From NCBI GenBank assembly GCA_032622095.1, contig CP136067.1, forward strand, positions 80,380,705 to 80,444,704: a stretch of 64,000 nt of DNA. The letters are read 5' to 3'. The notes below the pieces were generated by a model. The model worked only from the letters and a program-made list of their open reading frames with translations, did not search any database and was not told the origin of the DNA. The stretch is from Siphonodentalium dalli (lineage: Eukaryota > Mollusca > Scaphopoda > Gadilida > Siphonodentaliidae). Both the position numbers and the translations under genes were made by a program. Of the stretch, positions 1 to 11,060 are shown piece by piece (position 1 is the first letter of the stretch; each line of letters begins with the position of its first letter).

Positions 1-26
1 TCTCTCTCTCTCTCTCTCAAAATTAC

Positions 27-71
<45 letters not shown>
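1..71. repeat. CT/GA microsatellite
   Basis: Two runs of CT dinucleotides, each followed by the same CAAAATTACTAT string, so the microsatellite plus its flank is itself duplicated. It touches the window edge, so its true length is unknown. Confidence 0.95.
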
Positions 72-74
<3 letters not shown>

Positions 75-207
75 ATTACTATATGATACCATATCCCTAC
101 TTGATATGCAAAATGTTTTGGTTAATTTGGATGTCCAGAAAACTATTGAGCCATACGAATTATATAGTTGGTTACGTGTTGTTTATAACGAATATTTTAG
201 TACTATA

Positions 208-690
208 AAATCGATGTTATTTCATGCAGAATTACCTGTTATCAATAAAATATGTTGCTGTTGTTGTTGTGACTGGGGGTCTGGAAGCCTGAACACATCT
301 GTAATCAATTTTAACGGTATATCTGGACAAAACCTTTCAGTACAAAATGTATTTTGGGTCCCATTAAGATCAATTAGAAAATTTACATATATTTGATAAC
401 GACTTTACAACATTGTCCAGACCAGAGACAAGAATTCGGCCGCATGTATACATTGTGTGTCATATGTTGCTTATTACAAATAGTTCAGTCCTGTAAAGTC
501 GACGTCGATGCATGTTTATTTATAGCTGTTGTCAATAAAATGTGTTGTTGTTGCTGTTGTAACTTGGGATCTGGAAGCCTGAACACGTCTTTAATCACTT
601 AAGCAATGTCACCGGGCCCAATTTTCAGCAAAGTAGTCATGTTGGGTCCAATTATGATCAATTTGGAAAACAATTTCAAGTACTTAACAT
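208..690. repeat. Diverged tandem duplication, unit about 290 bp
   Basis: The block around 237-395 recurs around 527-690 at an offset of 290 bases. Both copies have CAATAAAATRTGTTG followed by a TTG/TGC run, then CTGGAAGCCTGAACAC, then a diverged stretch ending in WTGATCAATT. The short open frames in both copies (with CCCCCC from the TGT run) translate the microsatellite and are not genes. Confidence 0.75.
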
Positions 691-2496
691 AAATATGTAA
701 TGTTCGACCAAAAACGTGTTTGGGGGAAAGGTAGCGAAAATCAATTATTTCGCAAACTGTTCTAAATTTATGTTAACTCCTTTCCACATATACTTGTCAG
801 ATAACTGCTATGAATTAAATAGTTTGGCAATATTGCAATATCCATTTGAATTATAATTTTTGAAGAAAAAAATATGTTGAGAAAAAGAGCGATTTTTCAG
901 CAAAAAGTAAATGTTTCGGCTCCACATGGCAGGCAAATCCAAATTAATCAACACTTATTTCATATCAAGTAGATATATGGTTTGATGTGGTAATGTTAAC
1001 ACCAACATTGTTGGCAAATAAGTTAAGACATAGCCGCATGGCTCGCGTTAACAAAATCATTAATTTCTGGGAAAAGTCACTGCATGGTGGGTATCGTTCA
1101 TCGATTTGACAATAGCCACCACCAATGCCGTTATTTTTCATTATCATTTTCGTGAACAATATATACATCGTCTTTTTAAAAAAAGTTGTTTTGAAATTGT
1201 TCTACCTTGGGTGGGGGATATATCGAAAACAAGAGCTCTTTTTCAATTTGGCCGCTGCACTTTCCGTATAATAGCTATAAAGAATTTCTCTAATGTAAAT
1301 TATGTATTCTTACAGGAGTGAGCCGATAGGATAATTTAGCCAAGGGCAAGAGGGCTGAAGCCCCTGTAACCCCCCCCCCGATTCCACGCCTTTGTAAAAA
1401 TAAAATAGGGGATTGAAGAACAAGGTAAAAGACCAAGTGCGCTCCATTGACTTGAGTTCGCGCGGACTCTGTTAATGTCGGACGTGAATCGAAACGTCTA
1501 GCAAAGAGGAATAACCCAATATTATTAATTAAACATCGTTGAATTCTTGGGTGCACGGAGATGATGTCGTATATGTGTTTTTTGTTTTAACATTCTCAAC
1601 TATGCCCTGGCCAATAGACCGTTCGACACCTCAACGTGCGTTTGCTGAGTCATTTGACTCGGACATTCGACCTCCCGGGGCCTCAGACGACTAGAACCAG
1701 AGTCTGAATAATGAAGTCAATGGACGACTTTCATTTACGTAGTAAATGGGACGTGAGTTTGTTGAACTTTCCCCATTCATCAACGTTTATGTTTATGTTA
1801 TACTCAATTATACAAATTACTATTCCGAATGTTACTAACCATGAAACCCCCATGACACCCATTCTGCGTATCGATTAGTTAACGTGGGTGCTTGTAACCG
1901 CACTGACTGTGGGACATTAACGTAATTTGTCGATTCTGACAGCGCTGGCATTTGTTGACGGATCGCGGCCATTTAGGATATTACAAATGCATTTAGCATA
2001 AAAATAATGTGCTCGATTTGTCAAGAACTACATAAATCGCATAACTTCTACCTAATTTTGACATAAATTGTCAAATTTCCGCCGTCTTGTCTGTATTGCC
2101 AAATACATAACGTTATCGTGCATGGCGAATAGTATGGGAGGATATACATATTCGGTTGGTCGACCTCTCTCCACAAGAAGCCCAAATACTCAATCAAATC
2201 TCCGCTATACAATGAACGAAGTATAGTTGAGCCAGCGACATTTACTATGACAAGAATATTTAAAGACACATTGTGGTTTGCGCTCCAAAATACAATTAAT
2301 AATATTCTCTTTTGAATTTTTCCCGTTATCGAAATATAGGTCGATAAATATTTGAAATACCTTTCTGGGGCATGATATGGTCCCAAAAAAGACGCAATGA
2401 AGTAACAGAAAATACAAATTTGAACTCACTGTTTGGGTCACAAACAGACAACAGCCATGTGTATATACGGCATGGAACAGAAAACAACGTTCCATG
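691..2496. other. No gene recognised
   Basis: AT-rich sequence with scattered short open frames on both strands, none with a recognisable motif. A run of C lies at 1371-1379. A minus-strand frame around 1290-1556 contains LFARRF, a string also seen at the C-terminus of the reverse transcriptase at 55.9 kb, but nothing else supports a retroposon here. Confidence 0.5.
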
Positions 2497-2816
2497 TAAA
2501 GCCGCTTTCACACATGTCCGTTTCTCGGATGCGTTTCCTTGCGTTTCTAATATTTTAACGCATCCGGAAAACGCATCGGTCGAAATAGTGAAGCTAGCCA
2601 CACATGCATGTGTATGCTTTTTTAGAAACGCAGGCGAAACGCAGCATTTCAAGTCCGAGACATGAAAAAAAAAAGAAACGCATCCGGCAAACGCACATGT
2701 GTGAAAGACCCAGTGATATTATCACTGTTTTGACCGATGCGTTTTCCGGATGCGTTAAAATATTAGAAACGCAAGGAAACGCATCGGAGAAACGGACATG
2801 TGTGAAAGCGGCTTTA
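2497..2816. mobile_element. Palindromic MITE, 320 bp, arms of about 90 bp
   Basis: The left arm (2497-2590) and the reverse complement of the right arm (2723-2816) are nearly identical. I count one mismatch in the outer 75 bases. The ends read TAAAGCCGCTTTCACACATG and its complement, so a TA dinucleotide sits at both boundaries, compatible with a TA target duplication. The interior repeats the motif ACGCATCCGG several times, and a third CACATGTGTGAAAG lies at 2694-2707. There is no coding capacity. This is a non-autonomous foldback DNA transposon; the superfamily is uncertain. Confidence 0.85.
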
Positions 2817-3669
2817 GTCATTCCTGATATAAAATTATGGTAGACATAAAGAGCGTTTATTTAACTTATGTGCTTGTTGATCCAATCATGCTATGGTCAA
2901 ATAAAGAGCGTTCATCTGACTTACAACTTTGCGAGTAATTGAACACAGATGGAAAATTTGTATGTACATGGGTCTTTAAAGAGTATATAAAAGTATAAAC
3001 AATGTAGATCGACATATCGTGTATTTGTCGTCCTATGTTATCACTTCGTACAACTAACACAGAAAGTGCACCTTTTTTATATTGGCATAAATGCCAACAA
3101 CAAAAGAGAACATTTTTATAACAAAACGACATTTTTTTTGCAGCTCATGTGCTTTTCTCTGTGTGCAATATAATAATTATGTTAGGTGTTACTTAAGGTA
3201 ATTCTTGATATTTTACGGAGTTTGAAACGGTATACTTGAGGTATTTCTTGACAATTTATATCTTTTGAAAATGCACTTTGTGTCCTCTGTCCCTGCACCC
3301 CTTGACGGAGGGACATGAGGGGTATTTTTAAGTGCATGCATCCTGCCCCATGCAGCGTAGTATGATCCATCACATTCGAAATGATGTGAATTAAATAAAT
3401 TAATTCATAAATAATTAGTCCATTGTACCCGATCTGGGATGTTTAGTTACTCACGATACAAATTCATTTGACAATCCGGAGCGCCGGGGTAAATGACCAC
3501 CCGGAGCGCCGGGGTAGAAGTGCCCTTGCATTCTTCTTTTACTTTAACATATATTATTGTATATAAATTATATACATGGGGATTGGGGCACAAATTTTGT
3601 CAACTTATTGACATCCCTCTCCCCACAAAAAGGAGTTACATAACAATTAAACAAGATGACATCTGCAGT
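2817..3669. other. No gene recognised
   Basis: Intergenic AT-rich DNA. The motif AATAAAGAGCGTT and close variants occur near 2846 and 2897, and again near 17.18, 23.51, 23.54 and 40.05 kb. A GC-rich string CCGGAGCGCCGGGGTA is duplicated around 3477-3517, just before the assembly gap. Confidence 0.5.
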
Positions 3670-3769
3670 NNNNNNNNNNNNNNNNNNNNNNNNNNNNNNN
3701 NNNNNNNNNNNNNNNNNNNNNNNNNNNNNNNNNNNNNNNNNNNNNNNNNNNNNNNNNNNNNNNNNNNNN
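3670..3769. other. Assembly gap (100 N)
   Basis: Exactly 100 unknown bases, the conventional length for a scaffold gap of unknown size. Open frames that cross it are meaningless. Confidence 0.99.
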
Positions 3770-3860
3770 AGCACTTCTTCAAACATCTCCGTTATTTCGA
3801 CAATAATCCTAGCCTCAATCCTAACCTCGAGTGGCACGTGTTACTGCGATTTAATATCAA

Positions 3861-4049
3861 TCGCTATCCAATCGTGAACCCCGATTAAGTATATTTCGCT
3901 ATCCATCGTGAACCCCGATTAAGTATATTTCGGCTATCCAATCGTGAACCCCGATTAAGTATATTTCGCATTCCAATCGTGAACCCCGATTAAGTATATT
4001 TCGCTGTCCAATCGCGTGAACCCCCGATTAAGTATATTTCGCTATCCAA
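3861..4049. repeat. 35-bp minisatellite, five units
   Basis: Five consecutive units of ATCGTGAACCCCGATTAAGT plus TATATTTCGCTATCCA. Single-base indels separate the copies (CATCGTG, TCGGCTA, ATCGCGTG, CCCCC). The array lies about 90 bases from the N gap, which suggests that repeat content may have broken the assembly. Confidence 0.92.
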
Positions 4050-6489
4050 TATTGTGGCGTATTGGCTGGATTAGATACAATACATGGATGGTTTAGGGGC
4101 TGCACAATGTGTTAAAACATTTGGCATTAACGGCATTTTTACCAATATTGTTGACTGACAAAAATGCCATTTTCTGGAAGTTGTGCTACTTGCCCATGGT
4201 TGCTTCTGACGCCCCTGTACAAGACTGATGCCTTGCGTTGCAATACCGGTAACATAATTGTAAAAAAAACAACTAAGTTTTTATCCATATCATTGGCTTT
4301 GGGATCTGGACAGCTAGGCTAACGGAGCGCTTCACATACTTTATTCATATTTTGAACACGATGTATTTTAAAACACTTCCGGTGCCCCATGGTGCCACTG
4401 ACACGAAATTCGCACTATCAGAAATTTGTGCGCCCCAAATTGGACCGGACATACTTTGCGCGCCGCAGAGCGACGTTGAGAAACACCAGGGGGATTAATT
4501 CTCTCGAATAGTGATAACGCGCTAATAGAAATGACCATCCTTATCAAACGATTACCCCTGGGGGTCAACAATTAGGTTTATTCGTGGGAGATAACTGTTC
4601 CTTCCACATCATAGCATTTCTTGATAGAAACCATAACTCAATGCCACAACCCAGAGGTTGCAATTTGTAATTCATTTCAAAATACTGCGAGTGTTTTTGC
4701 CAGTATACTTAAAGGCCCACTTAATGTTCGAATCTCAAATCACATTATATACAGCATATTACATATTATATACCATTTGAAAGAGGAAGCTCCAAAACAT
4801 TGTATTATCAACTTATCTGGTGGAATAAACTGTTAACACACGTTGTTTTTTGTCGAGGTACCCGAGTGTGTTCTGAGTGGTTATGTACTTAATTTTGATA
4901 TCGACTGTACTGCCAGTCTATTATTATCGATGGAAGGGGAATAACTTTATCATCTAGTTTTTAATTTTGATGTATTCTGGGTAAATACAGGGGGAAGACT
5001 TGGGTGAATCTGAGAATCTATATGACATGGTTGACACTCCTAGGCCACGGCTGTTCTGTATCCTGATGGTAATATATTGTTTTGGTTGTATTTCATACCA
5101 ACAATAGTCAATAACAGGCTGACTCTGTATAGAAATAATCAGGGACTCAAACATTAAATTAAGGATTTATTCATGGTCCCAAAGTCAAGACCTCTAGTTA
5201 CAACAACATTTGAACATTATCAGCTAATTCAGCACCAGTTGTTGTTCCACTGAACAGAATGTTAAAACCCAAATTTCACTAGATTACACAATCATAAAAA
5301 AACGATGTCATTTTGTTATTGAAGAAGGAAGAAAAAGTGAATAATAACTTCTATATCAAACATGATAGTCTTCCGTGTGTAACATCGGGCTCCAGATATA
5401 TTTTTTTCTCTTTCTGAAATACAAATGATAGCACAAAGCTAAGCAGGTTTCTTGGACACTATATCACGAACCCCTGAATATACACATTCAACCCTCTCTT
5501 TACTAAATACTCATCGGCGAGTACAGTTCCCTTAGGAGATGTTAAGAATATATATGGCCTTTTATTGATCTAAGTTTGATATTCGCAAAGTTAGATACTC
5601 AGCTAACACTCACGATAATGGCAGCGGGAGATGATTTAGTTGGATGTCGGAGTTCACAGCACCACCTCCCAAAGCGAGACTCCGCTAGATACGTCCCAAA
5701 TAGTGCATGAACACGTAGATGTATATGCTAGCTTTTGTGTTGAATCATTTGTTAAAATAAAAAAAAAAGATCTCCCCATGACTTGTTGTGGAGTGTCTGT
5801 GAGTACGTGATTGATGTATTAAGAGATAATTCATAGAAGAGCACTCTAATATCGCATTGAGCGATTCCGTCTGATAAATATGATCGGCTGAACACTGATG
5901 ATATGCTGCAAATGTCATTCAAACAACGAATCTCCGGCTCATATTGACTGCATAAAAGCCGACGACATGTTATACATTGAAGTCGATAATCAGCGAACGT
6001 GCTCCTAACAATATTTCTATGTAGACGCACACATACCTCGATGCGAATATTCTGAGTTTGAAAAGAGCGCTAATAGATAGAACGAGCAATCGCATCGGAA
6101 AATGTCTGGAGTGGTGGCACTTATTTTAGAACAACAACTCGAGAGTCCATAATGTCACGTGCTCACATGACGAATGATATCTCTCAAATACTCGAGCCTG
6201 TGGAGACAAATTATATCCGTCTTTCTTACTCACTAACTGGTTATGTGTTCGCACTATATGAAACCAGAAGCAAACCTCTGAAATAATACCATAATATGTT
6301 GAAAGTGCTAAGTTCACCGCTCGATAGAACTGGATGCGAAAATTGGTAACGACTGCATGCCTTTTCCCCCGATAAATATTTACCTTCACACGATATGGCA
6401 TGGGCATACATGGGCATGTTTGGTGAACAATAAATGTCAACTTTTTGGGATAATGGGCGTTCAATAACCTGATTTTGTAGTAATGGGAA
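4050..6489. other. No gene recognised; one dispersed-repeat fragment
   Basis: No convincing coding sequence. At 5490-5550 there is a fragment of a dispersed family with a near-palindromic core (TACTCATCGRCGAGTA, then CCCTTAGGA). It is also seen at about 24.05, 25.25, 33.9, 48.85 and 52.45 kb. The remaining short frames have no recognisable motifs. Confidence 0.5.
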
Positions 6490-6600
6490 ATAGACAATAG
6501 CACACAGGGACGTGGCCAGAGGGCCGCCGTTGGGGGCTGTCCACCATGACTATTTTCCAACTCTACCCCTTTGAACCAGACAAAACTCACATTCCAAGTT
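6490..6600 (-). repeat. End fragment of GACGTG-family repeat
   Basis: Contains CAGGGACGTGGCCAGAGG and, in the same order as the right ends at 13.60-13.72 and 14.72-14.82 kb but reverse complemented, the block around GTCCACCATG and CTCTACCCC. A 154-codon minus-strand frame starting in this block (6126-6590) is therefore at least partly repeat-derived. Confidence 0.6.
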
Positions 6601-7089
6601 CTTATAACTTTCCAACTGGTACAACTTGTACCTCAAGCTTTCATCTGTTGGCAAATTCTCATCTGTCACCCTTCTATGGGGTGGAAAATATTTTACTGAT
6701 GCCTATTTCAGTATAAAATTGTGAACAAAAGGGGAAGATACGCGACCCCTGGTCTAATCATCAGGCGTTTTATAATAGAGACCTTTCGCAAAATCACGAA
6801 TACGATTACGGATATGGAAATATCCTGGCAGTATACGGCCAAAATTTGACTTTTACACACGAGGTTCTTATGCGAGACCAAATATACCCCACTCAGTTTA
6901 ATTATGAGCAGATGTGTCAAGGATGTGCCACCGACCCTGTTTGGGGACGCTCTAACATTATCCGTGTGGTGTATAACACACGGGTACGAACATAGGATCT
7001 GAAAGAGACACATATTACTTTTTCCATCAAATAAATGTGTCACTGAATACAATATCTCTCAGCCCCTTGGGCGATTTAGGTCAAACAAA

Positions 7090-7855
7090 GGGTGTTATAT
7101 ATTGTTCCTGGTGTCAAATACATCCACCATACATTTCGGATTCACCCACCAGCCAATATCGAAACAGACATATCTTCTTCCTTGTCAGTAATCATTCTAA
7201 GATGGGCGTGAAAGCTACCTGGCAATAATTGGAAGCAGGTCATGGAAAGGGGCCGTGTGATGGAGTTGGAGGGACCTCCAAGAGGTTGGTTGACGTTGCA
7301 GTGAAGACCGGTAAATGTGTGATACAGAACACCGCCGCATTTTGTGATTGGGGCAATCACACCAAGGTTAATGTCGCATTTATTCACCTCAACGAAAGCG
7401 CCCTGTAGTTGGTTTTCCCGATGTCCTACCCGTTCCTAGAACACTCAAGGTACACGCGGTTATTCCTACCAAACACGCAAACGACACTGCTACCAGAGAA
7501 ACGTCATGTTTCTGCGCCAATTGTTTAAAGTTTCTAGCTTCAAATGGTGAATCGGAACTGAAATGCAATTGGAAGTTTACAACGATGTCTGCACCACATG
7601 TTCGCGAGTCTATAATGGTCCACGGGCATCAAAGGCAAGCGAGCTTCAAAAAAGAGTGCGGAAAATAACTGTCAAGATGCGTATCCTTGTGGGAAGTGGG
7701 GATGGGTTTATGATGATCCACTCGACCCCAGTAAACGCGACGAATGGGTGTTGTGCTCAGATTGTGGCAAGTGGTTTCATGAATGTTGCGGAGAGGATTA
7801 CGGTGTCTTTGACAACGGTGATAATTTCACGTGTTTGTCATGTTTAGACATATAG
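7090..7855 (+). pseudogene. Broken gene with GHGKGPCDGVGG motif and PHD-like C-terminus
   Basis: Translating the plus strand with frame changes gives a coherent C-terminal half of a protein. First comes DSPTSQYRNRHIFFLV. Next is ATWQ, an in-frame TAA at 7226-7228, then LEAGHGKGPCDGVGG and CDWGNHTKVNVAFIHL, up to a TAG at 7406-7408. A shifted frame (about 7372-7665) then has GFPDVLPVPRTLKVHAVIP and ETSCFCANCLKFL. A third frame (to a TAG at 7853-7855) has DEWVLCSDCGKWFHECCGED and FTCLSCLDI. The Cys-x2-Cys, His-x2-Cys and Cys-x2-Cys spacing in the last part is PHD-like. I recall this order of motifs from uncharacterised, multicopy invertebrate proteins, often near transposons; I know no accepted name. 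The stop and at least two frameshifts make this copy dead. The N-terminal half is not recognisable upstream. Confidence 0.7.
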
Positions 7856-8324
7856 ACTCAATGTGATGACACTAGTAACGATGACATTTATTATATTGAT
7901 TTATATAGGCAGGAATTAATTGAAGGCTACTAGCTATTTAAAATTAATTTCGAATTATCGGTTGTGAAATTCCAACCTAAGACTTGGGAGTCTGAAGCCC
8001 AGTCGGGAGGGGACTTGTTGAGCTAGAGGAGGGGGTGATCAGTAGTGTACAGTTGGTAATCTCAAGGTAGATTTTCACCAATATACATACGTGAAGTCTC
8101 TCTAGCCACATATCCTGTTTAGATCTACTTCTTTTAAAGTGATTATGAAAAGTTCTGACTGTTGTGATCTCCAGAGTCCCAGTCTTATCATTCTTTGCAG
8201 TCTGGTGAGCGACCACGCAGTCATTGACTGTCTTGTTTTGGAAACTTGTCCAAAACCGGTTTGAGTATAGCAAAATATTCCTCATTCATAAACTTGCATA
8301 CATGTCGTATATAACTATATATAG
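7856..8324. other. No gene recognised
   Basis: AT-rich spacer downstream of the broken gene. A 102-codon minus-strand frame (7977-8285) shows no known motif or splice context. Confidence 0.4.
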
Positions 8325-9091
8325 GTTTTTTTCTCCGTTACCATCATGTCCATGCTAATATTACATCGGGCGTTTGAATTGTCAGGTATTCCTTGTTCGA
8401 CATATATTAACACATTCTTATATTTATGTAATTAAATAAAATTGAATGGCATGATTATGCAGGTCTTATTTTTAGATGCACAGAATTGTGTTCACCAGCA
8501 TAGATCAATGATATGGGTTTACTGGAAACACATACACATTCAAAGTACATGGGACTGCATGCATGTAGTTTCAAATAATAGTTAACATGTTTCCAGCGAA
8601 GTTAGAAATTCAACCGAACACGTTTGTGTCACATATTATTCAAAATTTAGTGTGTATCAACGATTCGCAATATTTAGGAACATAAAGACCCAAAATGTGT
8701 TTTCTCCGTTACCACGCCCACTGTAATATATGTGTGTCGCATATCACAAACGCCACATCAATATTTTCCACATGTTTTGTTTTCGAAAACGTATATATCC
8801 CCACATAAGAAATTGGCCAATTATGTCTGTTTATAAACCATATAGAGTGATAGAGAGTGTTCGATTCGGAATGAATTTTTAATTGCACGGTAATCCTAAG
8901 ATATACGGGTAGCCATTGACCCTAAATATATGGCTAGTGACAGCTAGAATCATGAGTATTTTAAAAAATTGCATGCATGTGACTATAGCCACCATTGTGT
9001 ATTGATTCTGACAATATAAAACTGTTGCCACATGTTTAAATGGACTGCACGTAACAATATGCTACCTTTTCGGGTTGGTAACGGAGAAAAC
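8325..9091. repeat. Possible element with TTTTCTCCGTTACCA ends
   Basis: TTTTCTCCGTTACCA-type sequence lies at 8328-8343 and again at 8699-8713 in direct orientation. Its inverted form, GGTAACGGAGAAAA, lies at 9077-9090. The outer pair could be terminal inverted repeats of a non-autonomous element of about 765 bp, with the middle copy as an internal repeat. There is no coding capacity. The inverted match is only about 14 bp. Confidence 0.4.
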
Positions 9092-9584
9092 ATGCATAAA
9101 AATGCCTACCGTTTTCATGGCATCTGAAAAATAGGAACATGATCCTCCGGTGCTCATTTTAACGTGACACATTCCACACATACTATATTTTCATATTATG
9201 ATGATGATAACCGGCATATCGAAAAAAAAATAATTTCGATTTGATTGCAAACTACATGTCGATTTAAGGAATTTTAGGCCGTTACAACTACACATGCCGT
9301 GTCACCAATTAGCAATCGTTGGTAAATTATGGTGGTGTCAACCATACTAGGACAATACATCCTATCCGTAATCGTAATAGTGATTTTTGCGAAAGGTCTC
9401 TAGTAACGCATGTTACGCGTTACAAATTGCGTGCGCAACATATTCGGATTTCTGGAAACTGGATGCCTGCGATCAGAGTCATGCACATGTGGATTTTGGA
9501 ACAAATAACATTTACTGATCAGTTTATTTCTCTCCCATTTATACATATGTACATATATAATAGTATTGTTATTTCTTAATGTAT

Positions 9585-9664
9585 TTGTGTTAAATGTTGT
9601 ATATATCTCAATACTCATGTTGTTTTGTGAGTCTGGAGAATAAACATGATTGACTGACTGACGT
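9585..9664 (+). mobile_element. 3' tail of a non-LTR retroposon or SINE
   Basis: The string GAGTCTGGAGAATAAACATG is followed by TGACTGACTGAC. A terminal AATAAA-like box next to a short tandem tail is typical of retroposon 3' ends. Related ends occur near 19.14-19.27 and 59.20-59.28 kb. No reverse transcriptase remains upstream. Confidence 0.45.
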
Positions 9665-10104
9665 TTGGCGGTGCTTGTATATAGTAATGATATATAGTAT
9701 TGATTCCCGGTGGTACCTTGACGCATTATATGGATTTGTCCGTGATAATAATATAATTTTGGGTTAAATTTCGTCCAATCTCACGATTCTAACAACACTT
9801 TGCCCCACGTACACGCATATTAAAAAAAATCGATAAGCTTTTGGATTTGGAGGTTAGATTTTCTCAAACTGGTTTCATTTTATCATATTTTATGGCAGTT
9901 AGTTTTGAAGAATAATATCTATAAGGAAGGGGGTTTTCTCAGACTTAGTGTGATTTCCCCGAAAATCGACCTGGGACCCATCGAATATATATATATAATA
10001 CAAAATAAAGTTCCCGGATCCCTGTAGTATATAGAACCGTTGTACATGAGTTTGGAATTACCGACATTTTACTTCTTTGTCGTTAGTTTTGGTAAATTTT
10101 GTAT

Positions 10105-10195
10105 ACGCATGTTGTCGTTCATATTCTGGCACCATGTGGTTTTCTATATGACGGAATGCCTACAAAAAATACCAGACACACCTGTCAGTGTTGGA
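10105..10195 (+). repeat. Dispersed repeat, TTTCTATA..GAATGCCT type
   Basis: TTCATATTCTGGCACCATG, GGTTTTCTATATG, GGAATGCCTACAAAA and CTGTCAGTG resemble, in the same order, blocks at 33.715-33.79 and 43.535-43.61 kb. A 140-codon frame (10040-10462) runs through this repeat and through the 48-bp inverted-repeat copy below, so I do not accept it as a gene. Confidence 0.5.
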
Positions 10196-10334
10196 ACGCG
10201 GCCTCAGTCATCAGAGATGTTTCATCCCTGTTATAACGTGTATATACAAGGATCTATTGAATACATGTTGACAAGCTCGCGTCTTTTGTCCGGAAAGACG
10301 AATAGTTTGCATGGTCGTATATACCGACGATATA

Positions 10335-10382
10335 AGCAGTCAGATGCTCGTAGCCCGTTTATATATAACCATGGGTATATGC
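10335..10382 (+). repeat. 48-bp perfect inverted repeat, left copy
   Basis: All 48 bases, from AGCAGTCAGATGCTCGTAGC to GGGTATATGC, match the reverse complement of 16782-16829. Similarity stops abruptly on both sides. Confidence 0.9.
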
Positions 10383-10689
10383 CAGATATAACCGTACAAA
10401 AAAAACGCCGTTCTTTTTACCGTCTATTTATCCATGGTGTGCGTGCCTGTGGTTGTCCGTAACATGGTGCCCGGTGTTATTGCTTTGAAAGGTAATCATG
10501 TTCGACTGGTGTTGTCAGATTGGTAATATGAGATTAGCGGTTTCTATGTCTTGTCTGGTCACATTTACTGTTTGAACTTTGTCTGAAATAGACGCACTTT
10601 TTATACTAGAATTTGCGCAACAGGAGCGCATGGGAAATCGCACGTCGAGTTGGTTTAAGGGTTTTTAGAAAAAGTATTTATACGATATA

Positions 10690-11060
10690 GACAGAGACGT
10701 GCCGACAGGGGTTGGGGTGTCTCACCCCCCCCCCCAACTTTGGTCAAAATGTTCAACAGTTGGAAATTTCATACCTGCCAAAACATTAGTTGGAAATTTC
10801 ACACCAACATTAAGTTGAAAATGTTCTTGTAGTTTGATTTTCAAACAATTTATTTCCATATTTTCCTATTTTTGGTAAATATTTTGGACTGACATGGTCA
10901 TCAGTCAGGGGGGGGGGGACAGAAAAAAAATTGCATACACAACGATTTTTTTTTTTGCAGCACTTTGGATCCCCACCCCCCCCCCCCCCCTCTTTGTGCA
11001 AATTTTTTTTTTTTTTTTCCACTCATGGTTTTGGGACCCCCCCCCCCTTTCCAGTCACAT
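10690..11060 (+). repeat. GACGTG-family repeat, left part, with long C runs
   Basis: Starts with GACGTGCCGACAGGGGTTGGGG, a run of C and AACTTTGGTCAAAATG, then repeated AGTTGGAAATTTC. The same order appears at 14.07-14.23 and 27.42-27.6 kb. Three more C/G runs of 9 to 20 bases (around 10908, 10972 and 11034) and T runs make this a likely site of length error in the assembly. The 70-codon frame here is poly-Lys/poly-Gly and spurious. Confidence 0.6.

Noticed and set aside
3493-3888. 131-codon frame across the N run
   Set aside because: A third of it is unknown sequence, and the remainder is minisatellite flank.
6126-6590. 154-codon minus-strand frame starting MSFVWFKGVE
   Set aside because: The start lies in a GACGTG-family end fragment, and the rest has no recognisable domain.
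10040-10462. 140-codon plus-strand frame
   Set aside because: It crosses two repeat copies (the GAATGCCT repeat and the 48-bp inverted copy) and has no motif.
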